A DNA stretch of 64,000 nt from Chlorokybus atmophyticus (Eukaryota; Streptophyta; Chlorokybophyceae; Chlorokybales; Chlorokybaceae): contig RHPI01000797.1 of assembly GCA_009103225.1 (NCBI GenBank), forward strand, positions 781,939-845,938. The letters are read 5' to 3'. The position numbers were made by a program, and so were the translations under genes. This document shows positions 37,316 to 49,682 of the stretch, piece after piece. Every line of letters begins with the position of its first letter. The first letter of the stretch is position 1. The notes under the pieces are model-generated. The model was not told the DNA's origin, did no database searches, and saw only the letters and a program-made list of their open reading frames with translations.

Positions 37316-39471
37316 GTTCCCCCTTCTTTTACAATGTTGGAGAGAACATGTAAAGATATAAGTTACATGTGTGTAAATCACGAATGATCTCCCCCATTTT
37401 CACACTGAGGCGTATATGTGCATAAATATAATATGTATTATTGTATGTACACCCAATAATGCATATACGTATGCCATATGGTATATTATATTGCGTACAT
37501 ATGCGACATGGGTGCTGCTACTGTGGTACACTCTGCGCATGCATCGTAGGTACATACCGCGTTTTGCAAACACGCACACATTATGCAGTTGGCTGAGTTA
37601 AGCAATTGCATAAATGTTATCATGATGTTGTCGTGACATGGTTTTAATATGTAAAGCACAGCATAGCAATGCACAATACAGCAAATATATAATTTGTCTT
37701 GTGCATGCATTTGCATGCCGGCGATGACACAAATGGTCATGTCGCATGTAATCATCATTAAGCACATTTTCACAATTGCAATTGACCAGCCTAGACTACC
37801 CTTAAGAGTCAATTATCTTGTATACACTATTGATACGTACTTCGTAAGTTAATTAACACAACAGCTAAATGTGCTTGCATTGATACAATAAACTTGATGT
37901 TCAAAGAGTTTCATGATTCAGCCAATGATATGAAATTAAAACCTCATTAAGTTGAATCAATCATGTAGTTAAAGTGTTAGCAAAAGGTGTTACTATGGTC
38001 ATTGAACCATGATACCAAAATAAAAATTTATTGCACCATCCTCAACCCTCAAGCCCACTCTTAACTTGACCTTTCACCCACTCTTTATCTTGTCCCCTAG
38101 CCTCCTTTGGGGCTCCGACCCCCCACGCACCCAAACCCTATCGTTAACCCCACACGGGATGATGAAAAGCCCCTTCAACAATCGGATTACGCATTTAACA
38201 CACAAAAGTACAGTAGCACCACTAGGCGTAGTCAAACACACTCTTGGTAACCCCGTATGTACTCTGCCTTACTGCCCTCAAATCTAGCACATTAATTATA
38301 AGGCTCCTTACCTTGCATTGCTTCATTGGCCAACAAAAGATAAGACGGCTTACCTCTCTTACTTCGAATTTTCTCAGGTGGCTCTCATATGTGCATATGT
38401 GACCATGTCACATCGACATGACCTACTTAACAGGTATAGTGTATCAAGTTACACCGGTACAGAGTAGCTTTGTGCTAGCTTACTCATATTTTGTAGTTTA
38501 TCGTACCCAATACCGATTGTACCCAAGGATACGTATAAGCAACGTATATTGTATAAGCAACAGTTGCCAAGGCATTTGCAACATAGCAGTAGACGCGCTG
38601 TATATGCAAGCTATCATACGCGCATAATTCGCCGTTAATACATGCAACACTTGTGCATTGTGGTCAACCTACCTCCTCGATGTTTTTTGATAACAAACAT
38701 ACAGTCAGCTAGCTAGCTATTATCTCGATTTCAACAGACATATCTGTTTGTATGTAGTTGGTAATACAACATCGTATTGAGAAACATATATTTATTGTTC
38801 AAGTGCGCGTCTTGCTTTCGATGTAATATTAAATATCACCCAAAGTACAATTAACGATGCGCAACACAGCAGTTTGCAAGTTGATGCTCGCATATGATGA
38901 CACAAATAACAAATTTTAGTAGAATGAATCATGGCATATATGACATGACATGCGTCGTACAAAAAAATCATGCCGACGCGTAAGTCATCATCATTGAAAT
39001 GTACATTTGCTCATGTACTTCGTTGAGGTATATTGATAATACAACAAGCATGCGCAAGAGTATTGGTAATTGATCTCAGGAGGAATGCTAACTTTTAATG
39101 ATCTGTCTAAAGTGATCGAGTCGTATTGAACAATGACTGAAACACAGTCATTCCGCCGGTAACATGACAACTTCTCAGTGAAAAAGTCAGATACCGAGCG
39201 CATATCCCAATGAACTCACGGCCGATGTGCAAGCAAGCAATCGCAATCACGTGACCACCTACGCTGTGCGCCGTTTTTCACCCCTGTCATGTCTGGGGAC
39301 CAGGCTTCTTCCTGCCTCGCAGGCCTAATGCGGACTGAGAGCTCCACACGGAAGAACGACAATGAGAGCGATGAGATGAGAGCGCACGAGCACAGGGGTT
39401 GAGGAAAGGCCCCCCCCCCCCCCCCCCCCCATCTAGTTGAGGAAGGCTTGGCGTTGTCGCCTCCTCCTGCC

Positions 39472-41260
39472 ATGGGGGCGGAGGTGGTGGTGCCGCCCAG
39501 CCCCCGCAAGAGGGAGGACGACCACAAGGAGCAGGACAGGGTGGCGATGGTCGAGAAGGAGGCTGGGCAGGCGGAGGAGACCGGACAGGCGGCGGCGGAG
39601 CAAGAGGATGGGCAAGTCGTCGCCAGCAGCGTCGATGGGGGCAGCGGCAGCGGGCTGGAAGGCGAGGCGAGCGTCTCATCCTCCTCCACCCAGCAGCAGC
39701 AGCAGCAGCAGCCGATGTTGCTTGCCCGCGCACGCACGCCGCCGCACTTGAGAAGAGTGCAAGTGAGCAAAACTGCTGGATGTGTAATGTGCGATTGTGG
39801 TTGGAGTTAGCGTGATTGTGAGTGTTGTATGTTGTTGTTGTTGTTGTTGAGTGCTGGGGGTATGGAGTTGTTATATAGGTTGGTTTCAGGATCAGGACTT
39901 TGGTTGTTGGTGTTCTCTTGTGATGTCACTACCACAACAACACCAACAACAATCAGCACAGGTGTGGAAGAGCCGAATGGTCACGCCTCAACAAGCCCTG
40001 CTGCTCGCCAAGCGCCCTCACAACAACCACAACAACGACCACAACCCCGACAACAACAAGGACAACACCACCACCACCGCCAACAACGACAAGTCCTCCA
40101 TCAACAGGTCCACATCCAATTCCCCTAACAGCCCCGATCACCATCAACAGCTCCAAAACCTCTCCCCAACACCCACACCTCACTCCCCTCCACCCACCTC
40201 CCCCCCAACCACCACAACCACCACCACAACCACCACCACAAGGAGGCCGCAGTCTTCTTCACATTTTGAGGTGAACCCCCTGTCGGACGCGGACGGCTGC
40301 GTGCGGGGGCTGTACTACTGGCTGTGGAAGAGGAGTAGCGGCGGCGGGGGGGATGAAGAGGGGGGTGGGGGTGGAGGTGGATCGTGCCCCGGACTCATGC
40401 TGCCGGATACGGTGGTGTATAAGTATAGACAGCCGCTGCTGTGGGTCTTTACTTCGAACAAAGTGAGTATACACACAAACAGGCACAGACACACACACGC
40501 GCACGTGCACGCGCATTCGCTGGCACACGCGCACACGCACACATGCGCACATGCACATGCAATGACATGTAACCCAAAGCAGCTACTTGCCCAGACGAGC
40601 TCTGTGTGCCAACGGAGTCACCGATCGAATTGTGGTGTGGTTTTCTGTGTCCATCACAGGACGGGCAGGTGCGGCGAAAGAAGAAGTACAACCTGGTGAA
40701 CTCGCAGATATTCGAGACGATGAAGAGGCCCAAAGCAGGCCGCAGCGACATCTGCGCAGCCCACACGTATCCCAACGAGGTACACAAACAAACAAAAAGA
40801 GACAATAACACCGCCACCACCACCACCAGCATCATCATCAACATCATTACTATATCATCATCAGCATTGTCGAGCAACATCATCAGCCAGTTGTTGTTGT
40901 TGTTGTTGTTGTTGTTGTCACTACCATCTTTCTCCTCAGCAGTCCTCCAAGACCGTCGTGGAGTACTTCGACTCCCCCTCCCTCAAGTCCTGGCTCCTCT
41001 CCCGCATGCGTTCCGATCCGTCGTCGTCCCACGACCCCGCTTCCAGGGACGGAGGCGGCCCGCAGGAGGACGACGAGGACGGGTCGCACAGCGGGGTGCT
41101 GCAACGGTTCGTCGTCGGGAAGTGTGAAAGGAACTCGGTGATCAGAGCCACGTGGTCGCCGCAGGTGAGGGGTGTGGTTGTGGGTCGTACGCGGGTGATA
41201 TACACGCACACACGCACGCGCACGCACAACGTACTTGATGCGATAGTGAGCACGCACGCT

Positions 41261-41294
<34 letters not shown>

Positions 41295-43951
41295 CTAGCA
41301 TGTGTCCCTGTGCTTGCCCTTGCGTAAATGAGATGTGTCTGTCCAAAGGTGTGCATGTTGGAGAGGCGAACCAACCGGACCCCTCTCAACCTCCCCGCCA
41401 ACACCAACAGCGTTTCTGCGGCTCACTCCCTGCCCTCCAGCAGCCCCAACAGCATGAGCAGCGGCATCAACCTCAACAAACCCAACACTACGGATAACAA
41501 CTCCAATGAGAATGACTCGAGCAACCTCGCTAAGCGCGTGGCCACGTTCGAGTCCGGTGATGCGCACTCCGTGGCCACGCCGCTGCTTGGCTCGTTGCTA
41601 GCCAAACAAGTGCAGGTGAGAGTGTTGTCGTTGGTATTGTTGTAGTGATAGTTGTTGTTCCTGTATGTGAGTGTGTTCGTGCTGTGCTAGATTCTCTGCA
41701 ACAACATCGTGGATCACGTGTGCGCATCATCGCGCGGCCGGTACCAAATCGCCCGCATGGTCGCCTACTTCAAGGCAAGCCTGTTGCGCTCTACTCAAAC
41801 ATCACAACGACAACGACAACGACAACAACAATAATAACAACACTACGACAGGTGGACAGGAAGAACCGTCTGTGGTTTCTGCACTCCTCGTCGCTGCGTA
41901 TGGCTCAGAACACTCCGCGCAACGGCGGCAATGCGCTGCTCGCGGGCCCTGCAAAGCCACTCAACCTCGACCCGCAGTTCCATATCAAGCGATCGCGGGT
42001 GATGACACACACACGCACACGCACACGCTCACGCACGCGCACATGCACACGCACACGCACACGCACGCACGCACGTGACTGACTTGTGTCTTTTCGCACA
42101 GAGAGGTGTGCATAGGATGCGTTGTCCCGGCTGCGGCACCTCGGACGCGTTGGACAGGCGTTACCCAGTCACATTCAAAGCCATCATCGCGCACTGGCAG
42201 GCAAGCGTGAAGCTGTTACATGTGGGTTGTGATGTTGTTGTGTTGTCACATCTCATGCTCAATGCACACAGCAACAGGTCAACAACCACACGCGCCACGA
42301 CAGACCCGGCGAGGTGGTGGTCCCGCCCGTGCTCAAACAGTGCACGCCGAGGCTGGATGAAGCGCGCTACTCGGTGCTGTGCAACGATCCGGCATTCCTG
42401 TACAGGTGGGTGGCGCGAGAGTGTGTGTGTGTGTGTGTGTGTGTGGTTGAGTGGAGAGTGACAGAATGCATGTCTGTGCGCAGGACGGCGGAGGTGTGCG
42501 AGGCGTGTTGTCTCGCACACAACGCGTCCGCTGAGGCGCAGCTGGAGCGCAGCAACCCGGGCGCCATGGCTGATCTGGTCGGCGGGAGGTTCCAGTCGGG
42601 ACTCTCCACCAACTTGCAGGTAATATGGCTTGCATTGTGTGCGTGTGCGTGTGAATGCATATGCTGACAAAGTGCATTGCAATATGACCACAGACGGCTT
42701 TATTGTTGGCGGAGCCTGAGAAGGTGCCGGCATTGGCCCCCCACAAGGACATCCATCCGCGCCCGTCACGGGTGCTATGGGCGACTTCATCCGCGCTCGA
42801 CTACACGCCGTACCTGCAGGTATGCGTGGACGTGTCTAGCATCCGCCGATGCGCGCGCACCTCACGGGATTGACAGCTCGTGTGTGCATGTGCACGCGTA
42901 TTCAAGTGCACCTGCCATAGGGGGAGAGCATGTGTACGCGCGAGCACAGATGCATGCACACACATGTGTGCGTGTGCATGTGCGTGTGCGTTTGCGTCTA
43001 CATATGCATGCGCGTGCGTGTGCGCACGCGTGCGCGTGGGTGGGCGGGTGGGTGCGTGTGTGTGTGCAAACGGGCGCTGGGGTGTGGACGTGCTCTCGCA
43101 CTCTTGATGCGCACGCGCACATGTGTGTGCGTGTGCGTGTACGTGTGTGTGTTGTTGCCCTCTCACATGCCATTCGTACGCAGCACTCCTTTCAAGCAAG
43201 ACCCGCAAAGTCTCAAACCAGGCCGACAACCCTGAAACCCAACCAGGACCAAGACCCCGACAAGCCCGGGACTTCGGGCTCTTCAGACAGTGCGGATATC
43301 GCTTCAGACCACGATGATAATACCACCACCAACAACATTAACAACAATGTCCTTGACCACGCCGTTGCGAGCACTCCAAGCGCGCAGACCGTACACATAA
43401 GGATGCCATTGCAAAGCCAATGGAGGGAGAAGATGAAAGAGAGGTCTGCCCAGCGAAAGCAGCAACAACAGCTGGAAGAAAGGAAGCCCGTGTTCACGTC
43501 CTCGGAGACATTCGCGTCCGCGCGACAGCTGTACACACAGCGGCATCTCCACCTTGTGCACTCGCACATGCACCAGCTCGCAAGAGCAGCTGCAAACCGC
43601 AGGCAAGCACACACGCAAATATACGCAACACTTGATACACAGCATCTCACCATTGTGTGCTTGGTCAGCAGTGAGAAGTCCCCAAGACAGAGGGTGCAAG
43701 CAGCAGACGCCACACACAAGCTGTATCCCAAACCCAAGGACTCGATTGCAAGGACAGAACAACAGCAGCATGGAAGTGATGATGACAATGACAGTGACAA
43801 TGACAGTGGCGACGACGATGACAACAATGAGGAAATGTCTGCCGCGCCGTTAAGTCCCGTGTCGGACGCGGAGCTTCCAACAGAACTGAACTCGCTGCTT
43901 AAGACGGCGTGGAAGGCGGAGAAGCAGCTGCAGCAGGCCGGCACTAGCTGA
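39472..43951 (+). CDS. Unrecognised 13-exon protein with Cys pairs and low-complexity runs
   Basis: Exons 39472-39762, 39962-40462, 40660-40779, 40940-41164, 41349-41615, 41691-41774, 41852-41998, 42102-42200, 42272-42405, 42484-42619, 42694-42819, 43184-43602 and 43672-43951 close in phase to roughly 940 residues (TGA). Ordered blocks include VWKSRMVTPQQALLLAKRP, YKYRQPLLWVFTSNK, VGKCERNSVIRATWSPQ, VCMLERRTNRTP, RGRYQIARMVAYFKVDRKNR, MRCPGCGTSDALDRRYPVTF, and FLYRTAEVCEACCLAH. The pairs CPGC and CEACC could bind zinc. Exons 1, 2 and 12 carry Gln, Asn, Thr, Gly and Asp runs coded by unstable triplets. Three introns (after exons 6, 8 and 12) appear to start with GC. The block order resembles uncharacterised proteins of flagellated protists as I recall them, but no name or function is claimed. 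Confidence 0.7.
41775..41776 (+). other. GC splice donor (intron 6 of the 39472-43951 gene)
   Basis: Exon 6 ends ...TACTTCAAG and the intron starts GCAAGC. Joining to the acceptor at 41851 keeps the frame (AYFK-VDRKNR). No GT nearby keeps the frame. Confidence 0.75.
42201..42202 (+). other. Probable GC splice donor (intron 8 of the same gene)
   Basis: CAG|GCAAGC follows the exon ending ...HWQ. A GT two codons downstream (AGC|GTGAAG) would also keep phase, so this case is less certain. Confidence 0.55.
43603..43604 (+). other. GC splice donor (intron 12 of the same gene)
   Basis: CGCAG|GCAAGC; joining to the acceptor before 43672 restores phase (ANR-SEKSP completed across the junction). No alternative GT lies nearby. 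Confidence 0.75.
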
Positions 43952-44794
43952 GATTGTGTGTGTTGTTCTCCTTTGGTGCATAGTGTAGTGCGCACAATTG
44001 GCTTATGTACAGTGTTGGGTTTTGCCAATGCGAACTATATATTGCTGCAGCTGTTATGTTGTGTAATGTCGTGTTATGAAGACACGCTCTAGGAATTGAT
44101 TTGCCACGTAACTGTACGGTGACAGGGGAATCAGACAGAACGGTTTGAATGACCATGCAGATGACCACACATATTGTTACACCACCCTTACATGCAAATC
44201 GCGACAAAGACTAGGGCTACTCAGCAAGTTAGACTCTTACATTGTTGCAGCAAACTTGTATCAACAGTGAGTGCGCTACGCTAACTCACTGGCTAATCAA
44301 TGGCGGCAAACCTGTGTACAGGGAATGTGAAGTACTATCTTGTGCACGCACAGCCGCGTCACCTGTGCTGTAAACAGGTGACGCGGCTGTAAGTAGTGCG
44401 TGCTTGAGCAACAGCCCTTACATTGGCGGATACACGTTTTCATGACAACCTACTTGTGTCCGATCCCTCTATCAACCGCGGAGCCGAGTATGGCTTGACA
44501 GCCACTAGAAAAGGCACTCAGCTCAGCAGTTAAAGCGGACGTGGTTGTGGCATGGCCAAATGGGCACGTTCGCTTGCAAGATATGACAAGCACCATTGTG
44601 ACGACAACAGTAGAGCACGCGACATGGTTGACGCGCTCATCAACCGCTACAGTCCAAGTACACGCTTCCATATAGCACAGTTCAACGTACGCGACAAAGC
44701 AATAGATAAGCTACGCAACATCAAATGTAGCCTGTTTCGCCACCTCTAAGACAGTAAACCAACTAGTGCACAAGGAACTGCACGCGCCAGCCAG
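43952..44794. other. Intergenic region between convergent genes, with a strong hairpin
   Basis: Holds both 3' ends. The notable feature is a perfect 17-bp inverted repeat at 44350-44390. Nothing coding is supported. Confidence 0.55.
44344..44403. repeat. Perfect 17-bp stem-loop with outer 7-bp arms
   Basis: Stem arms 44350-44366 and 44374-44390 are exact reverse complements around a 7-base loop (GCTGTAA). Outside these, GCACGCA (44344-44350) pairs with TGCGTGC (44397-44403) across a small bulge. Confidence 0.95.
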
Positions 44795-47150
44795 CTATTG
44801 AACCACTGCCATGTAGAGCCCACCAATCACAGCGAGCACTACTCCCAAAACAACCACCACTTGCGCGTTGCACTGCCCGCGCCATGAGAATCTGCCAATC
44901 CAATGGTTCAAACAACTGCCATGCATAAGTGCAATACTATTAGTATATTTACTTGCACGGTTGACAACCACTGGCGACTCACCTTGATGCAATCTGTGCT
45001 GCAGACTCCAATTGAGCAGGTGGAAACTGCCTGTACAACATGACTGCGTGCTGTGCGAGCTCGTCTGCCGTCAGATGCCTGCAGTTACACGCTTTGATGA
45101 TATGTACAATAGCAAACACAAATTCAAAGCATAGCACAAAGTGCAAGATGCATGGGTCTACATCCGTACCGCAGCAGTGGCATCTTCTTCAGGTATGCGT
45201 GCACATAAGCTGCCTCACACTCCAAGGCCAGTATATCATCGCGGGCGGCGTGCATGGCAACAGCACCAACATACAAGGGCATCAGTGGTTCCGACGCCAA
45301 GAACAAGTCAAACAAGCGCGCCGCAACTTCCAGCTCGTTGATGTCATGGGCAAACCTGCGCATGCGGGTATTGTGCTATATATATCATCCATCACGGACT
45401 ACGATGTCAAGCGAGATGCACTTGATGCAGTAGTGCTCCTTACCAGGTCAAAGGCCAGGTTATTGCAAAGTACGGTGGTGCTGAGCTGGAAGCCAGGTAT
45501 TCAGCAAGCTCCTCATCATAAAGAGTCAGCAGCCGCGGCAGCATTTCCAGCCTTCGCATTACACTCTGCACCAAACTAGCATTTGCAAATGTTGCGCAAG
45601 GTGCAGTTAAGCCTTTTTGGTGCCACAAAAATAGAGACCCCAAAAGCTACCACGCATACCTGCAGGTCTGGCGCCATGCATTCCGAAAGGAAGTGTAGAG
45701 CGATCTTTTCCAGCAACGGGTAAGCAGCATTTTCTCCAAGGACCAATAGCAAAACAGAAGCTATGTCATGGAAGCCCTGTGCAGTCGCAAAAACACTCAT
45801 GAGGACAGCAGACTGCATAACATGCCATTGCACAGTGCCAGTGGGTGAAAAGCACAGTACCTGGTAGTAGTAAAGTTTGCCGCTGTGTTTGCCAACAACC
45901 CCATTGATTAACCGCTGCAGGGCCTGCGAAAGCCAGAAAACACCGCACGTTAGCTTTGTGGCTGGGTAAACCTCTTCTGGCAGCGTTGATGCGGCAGGAC
46001 TGCCTCAACATGGGCTCTGAGCTAGCACAGTAAGTGTCAAATGTCTTGACACTTATGACTTGGCATGACAGCTGCATCAACCTGTCGTTTCTCTTCCCGC
46101 GCTTCATCGCTCAACTCTGTAGTAAACGCCCACAAAGACCGCTCAACATCCACCTGCGACGCCCTTGGGGTTATGGCTTGCCACAAGCTTGCGTTGGTAG
46201 CAATAATAATTGCGGGAGAAAGGCAGCAATTGTGGCAGGCCCAAGAATGTGCAAGACTCCATCATGGCATTGCAACCTTGAACTAGAGGTTGCAATATGC
46301 ATGCACTCTGATGTGCATGCATTTGAACTCACCTGAACTGTGCCTGTATCGCGATGCTCCTCTTCGCTGTACCCTACACGCCAGGACATCAACAACAAGA
46401 CAAAAGTCAACAACTGTCGCTTTCTTGTGCCATGCATGTGCTCGTGATTGACGGCAAACTGATGGGGCTTGCAAGGCCGCAGCAGGCCAACTATGAACTG
46501 ACGCTTATATTCAGCGATGTCTGCGGTGCTCACATCAACTTCCAGTAACCGTGGCCATGCTCGTCTTCGTAACTGCATGCGAGCAAGTCATTACAGACAC
46601 TTACTCATCACAAGTGTTACACGCAAAACACTTGCACGTGAGAACTCACAATACTGAGCAATCGAGGTCACCAATCAGTACAATACAAGCATTCAGTCAA
46701 CTTATGCACCTGATCGTTAACAAGTCCCCGGACAGCAGACACTTTCCGAAGCATGGCCATGTCCACCTGAGCAACAGCAAGGCTCCTCAGCACCAATACA
46801 GCTTACCAACTGGTGCAGCAAAGCGCGCACAACGCACAGTCGACTTGCTGTGCTTGCAGTCACTTATGTTGCTATTGATAAGTGACTTTGATTTTATTGC
46901 CTGCACGGCACACCTTAAACTACCACTAACTGTTTCATGCATGGCGCAGGGGCAAGTGTAGATGGCTTGATGTTCGAGCAACGAGGCGCATGTCAACCAC
47001 GTGCAAGGAGAAGAAAGTTAGACATACAGGTTTGGCGTCCAGCAAGTCATTGACAATCCTGATGGTCTCCTGGTCCTTGGCGGGATCCCGGACAAAGCCT
47101 GCCGCGGGCGCCGGCGGTCTGGACGAGGGTTTGCGCTTCTTCCCCACCAT
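44795..47150 (-). CDS. TBC1D20: TBC1D20-like Rab GTPase-activating protein with C-terminal membrane anchor
   Basis: Homologue of the Rab1 GAP of the ER (TBC1D20; Gyp8 in yeast). Exons: 47150-47028, 46766-46710, 46572-46534, about 46372-46333, 46153-46082, 45923-45861, 45776-45660, 45565-45444, 45355-45170, 45078-44983, 44891-44795 (TAG). Blocks in family order are DQ-LRRRAWPRLLEVDV, VDVERSLWAF (arginine finger), KLYYYQGFHDIASVLLLVLG (YxQ glutamine finger), FAITWPLTWF, HDINELEVAARLFDLFLASE, PLMPLYVGAVAMHAARDDIL, then a terminal hydrophobic helix VVVVLGVVLAVIGGLYMAVV, as in TBC1D20. Both catalytic residues are present, so activity is inferred. The acceptor of exon 4 could not be fixed. Intron 1 contains the 121-bp duplicated sequence. 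Confidence 0.88.
46795..46915. repeat. 121-bp sequence duplicated exactly at 37195-37315 (copy 2)
   Basis: Lies entirely in intron 1 of the TBC1D20-like gene, ending 28 bases before the splice acceptor of exon 2. Confidence 0.95.
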
Positions 47151-48860
47151 CACGCTGCTGCACTCCGCAAACACCAGCAGGGGGAGGTGGCCAGCAATAA
47201 CAAGCCAGGATACCCCATCCGGGTCACACAGGGACGCCCAACAACCAGCCTTGATGGAGCAGAAGCCAACCCTAGCCTGTGTGCAGCTTTGAGGTCAGCT
47301 GCTTCAACACCGGCCAGGCCCGGCGGTAATGCTAGCGACCTCCGCGGCGACTGACTTGAGCGCGAGGAAGCACAAAGCGTTGTGTCATACACTTGGCGCA
47401 CTCTTGATGCGCTGGTGGTGGAACATCACCTGGTAGGGTTGGCGTACTACGGTTACGGCAAGCCTTGGCAATATCCACCGCCTACCACCTACATCACCTG
47501 GTACTGATACTGCGTGAATATTGCCTCACACCTATGTGTGGTAACATAATGTAGCTGAAGGAGTCAATTTGTTGCCGTGATAAGTTGGGACCTTCCCAGT
47601 ATCAACCCACCTCAAGAGTATCAATCAGACATGACAGGCTCAACCTGTCACATCAGCATCTTTCGAGTACACATATACACGTGATTTGTCAAAGCTTACC
47701 ACTTTAATCAAGAATGTCACTCCATTGGCAATCTGCTAGCCTACCTACCATTTGCCATTTTAACTCACTCTGTTGCAACAGCATGAGTTCAGATGTAACA
47801 GCTTTAAAGAAAGCTGTCACATGTGACTTGACGATTCCAAAGGGCTCACATGCTATATGTATCAACCAGCTCTGCGCTCGCCCTCACCAATGCCCTCTGG
47901 GGTGAGATCCAAGCCTCCTCAACAAAGCTTTACGCCACTGTGACTCATAGTGGGCCCCGGAGGCCTTGAAAGTTTTCATCTATAGAAAACTACACACCTC
48001 GGTGGACAATAAGTCTACACTGAACTCCACAGTGGGTAACCTTACACGCTTCAAAATATTATGTCAAACTTGCTAACAGAGAATGACTTTCGCCAGCCTT
48101 ATAAGCGTGACGACAGTGCAGGAGCAAAACAATTGCAGCGTTACGAGGCAAGCACGTAGGATATGCAAGCCTTGCATATAAAATGCCTTGTGCCAACGAA
48201 GAGCCATGCACAATCAAGTACAGCAATGAAACAAGATACTCGACATTACTGAAGCCAAAAGCAGCAACGGAAGGCTGTGGGAAGCAGCAAGAAGACAGTA
48301 GCGAGGGTGATTACAACCTGCCAAGTGCAATGTGCATGTGCCAAAAATGAAGGCAGATGATATAGTCCCGCTTATGCAGCATATCATTATGCACATGATA
48401 ACGACGGCGACCACAGGACGCTTAGACGCTTGACATCCGTCGCCTTCGCTTGTTGCATGGTCTTATCTTATCTTACAATTGGTTTGCTCAAGAGCCAGTC
48501 AATCTTAACGTAAGCGATTGTCAGGGCAAATAGGCAACCCTTACAGCTGGCGCGATTGCGTATGGAATATTTCATTGGTCATATGCATAAGCAATGACAC
48601 AATGCAAAGCAAATGTCGTAATGTGAAATTCCGTATTTGTAACTTCAAAAGCTTGATTGCAATTTAATATAACACATATCAACGCAGTTAACGGTAGGCC
48701 TATAAGCTATAGAACTTCTACAATACAAGAGCTTGCAATTTGCGCCAATAATGTATATGCCGACGAAGTGTTGATGTATGTATTACACATGCATTGCTAG
48801 TTCTTGTCAACACGCGATGGACCTCACATGGTATGGTACCTGTTATTAATGGCGGCGGTA
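47151..48860. other. Upstream region of the TBC1D20-like gene
   Basis: The first ~250 bases are GC-rich and should hold the promoter. The remainder to the transposon is AT-richer and has no supportable gene. The last two bases, TA, are the transposon target duplication. Confidence 0.5.
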
Positions 48861-48881
48861 GGGTAAGTGTCCCTAACTTGG
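48861..48881 (+). repeat. Left terminal inverted repeat of the DNA transposon
   Basis: 21 bp, preceded by TA. It matches the reverse complement of 59435-59455 at 19 of 21 positions. Confidence 0.9.
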
Positions 48882-49682
48882 ATTTCCTGTTTTTGGCCTG
48901 TAGCTGGCGAACTAGATGATTGTTGCCGGTGAAACTATAGGTGGTGATACGTAGCAATTAGACCTACCTGTCGAACCTACAACCTCCTCAAACGGCCTAC
49001 CAGAACGGGACACTCAATGTTTTTCAAAAATCAACATTTTGGCGTTTTATACGCGCGGGGGGTCAAACTTGAAAGTTTGTATTGTGACAAGTTTGTCATA
49101 TGAACTCCAAACGAGATGGTTGTTTTCTTGTTAAGTTTCTGTAGGTATAAAGAGCTTCTTTACCAAGTTTCGTGGCTGTCCACGCGGAAATTCAAAGATT
49201 ATCAAGTTGGGCAATTTTGGGGTAACGCGTAACGTTTTAAGTGAAAGTGGAAATGTGTGTTGTGGCAATTGTAGCAGCATAAACTAAATGGAATGCACGT
49301 TGAGTGTTGTTGTTATGTTGCCCATAGTACAATGCCAAGCACTAGCTGCAGTCTGAGCGTTTGGTTGGGGTTGTCACATGTGTAGGTTGTGTGTGAGGGG
49401 TGTGGAGGAGTTGGTGTGCAGAAAGTTAGCAAGTGCTTATCAACGCGTTGGAGAGTTGGTGTGCAGCAAGGCAGCAAGTAAGGAGGCAGTGATAGTGGGA
49501 TTGCAAAGGGTAGTTTTGTCTAGCCAAGCAGGAAATACAGGGATACTACAACTACCACAACTCCATGGTGCGGAGAAGCTCTGCAAGGGTGGGTGTGTAG
49601 CATGACTAAGCATGCTGATCATCACTGTGACTGCTCATCACTCAGACCACTTTTACATCATGCTTCTCACATTATGCTGCCA

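Larger units (their letters stand above)
35246..39471. other. Gap and second AT-rich island
   Basis: Contains a 251-base run of N (35672-35922) bordered by G homopolymers, then 3.3 kb of AT-rich sequence (about 35940-39215) with no supportable gene, and a GC-rich approach to the next gene that includes a 20-base C run near 39411-39430. Short ORFs here are scattered and unrelated to known proteins. A single N at 37194 sits next to a copy of a 121-bp sequence also present in an intron at 46795-46915. Confidence 0.6.

Noticed and set aside
42840-43180. Cys/Val/Arg-rich ORFs
   Set aside because: They are TG-repeat intron sequence between exons 11 and 12 of the 39472-43951 gene.
46256-46325. Two 10-bp inverted repeats in a TBC1D20 intron
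   Set aside because: Short enough to occur by chance in 64 kb.
47160-47400. Minus-strand ORF upstream of TBC1D20 as a longer N-terminus
   Set aside because: The track-like start is not an ATG, and the homologous protein is covered from the ATG at 47150.
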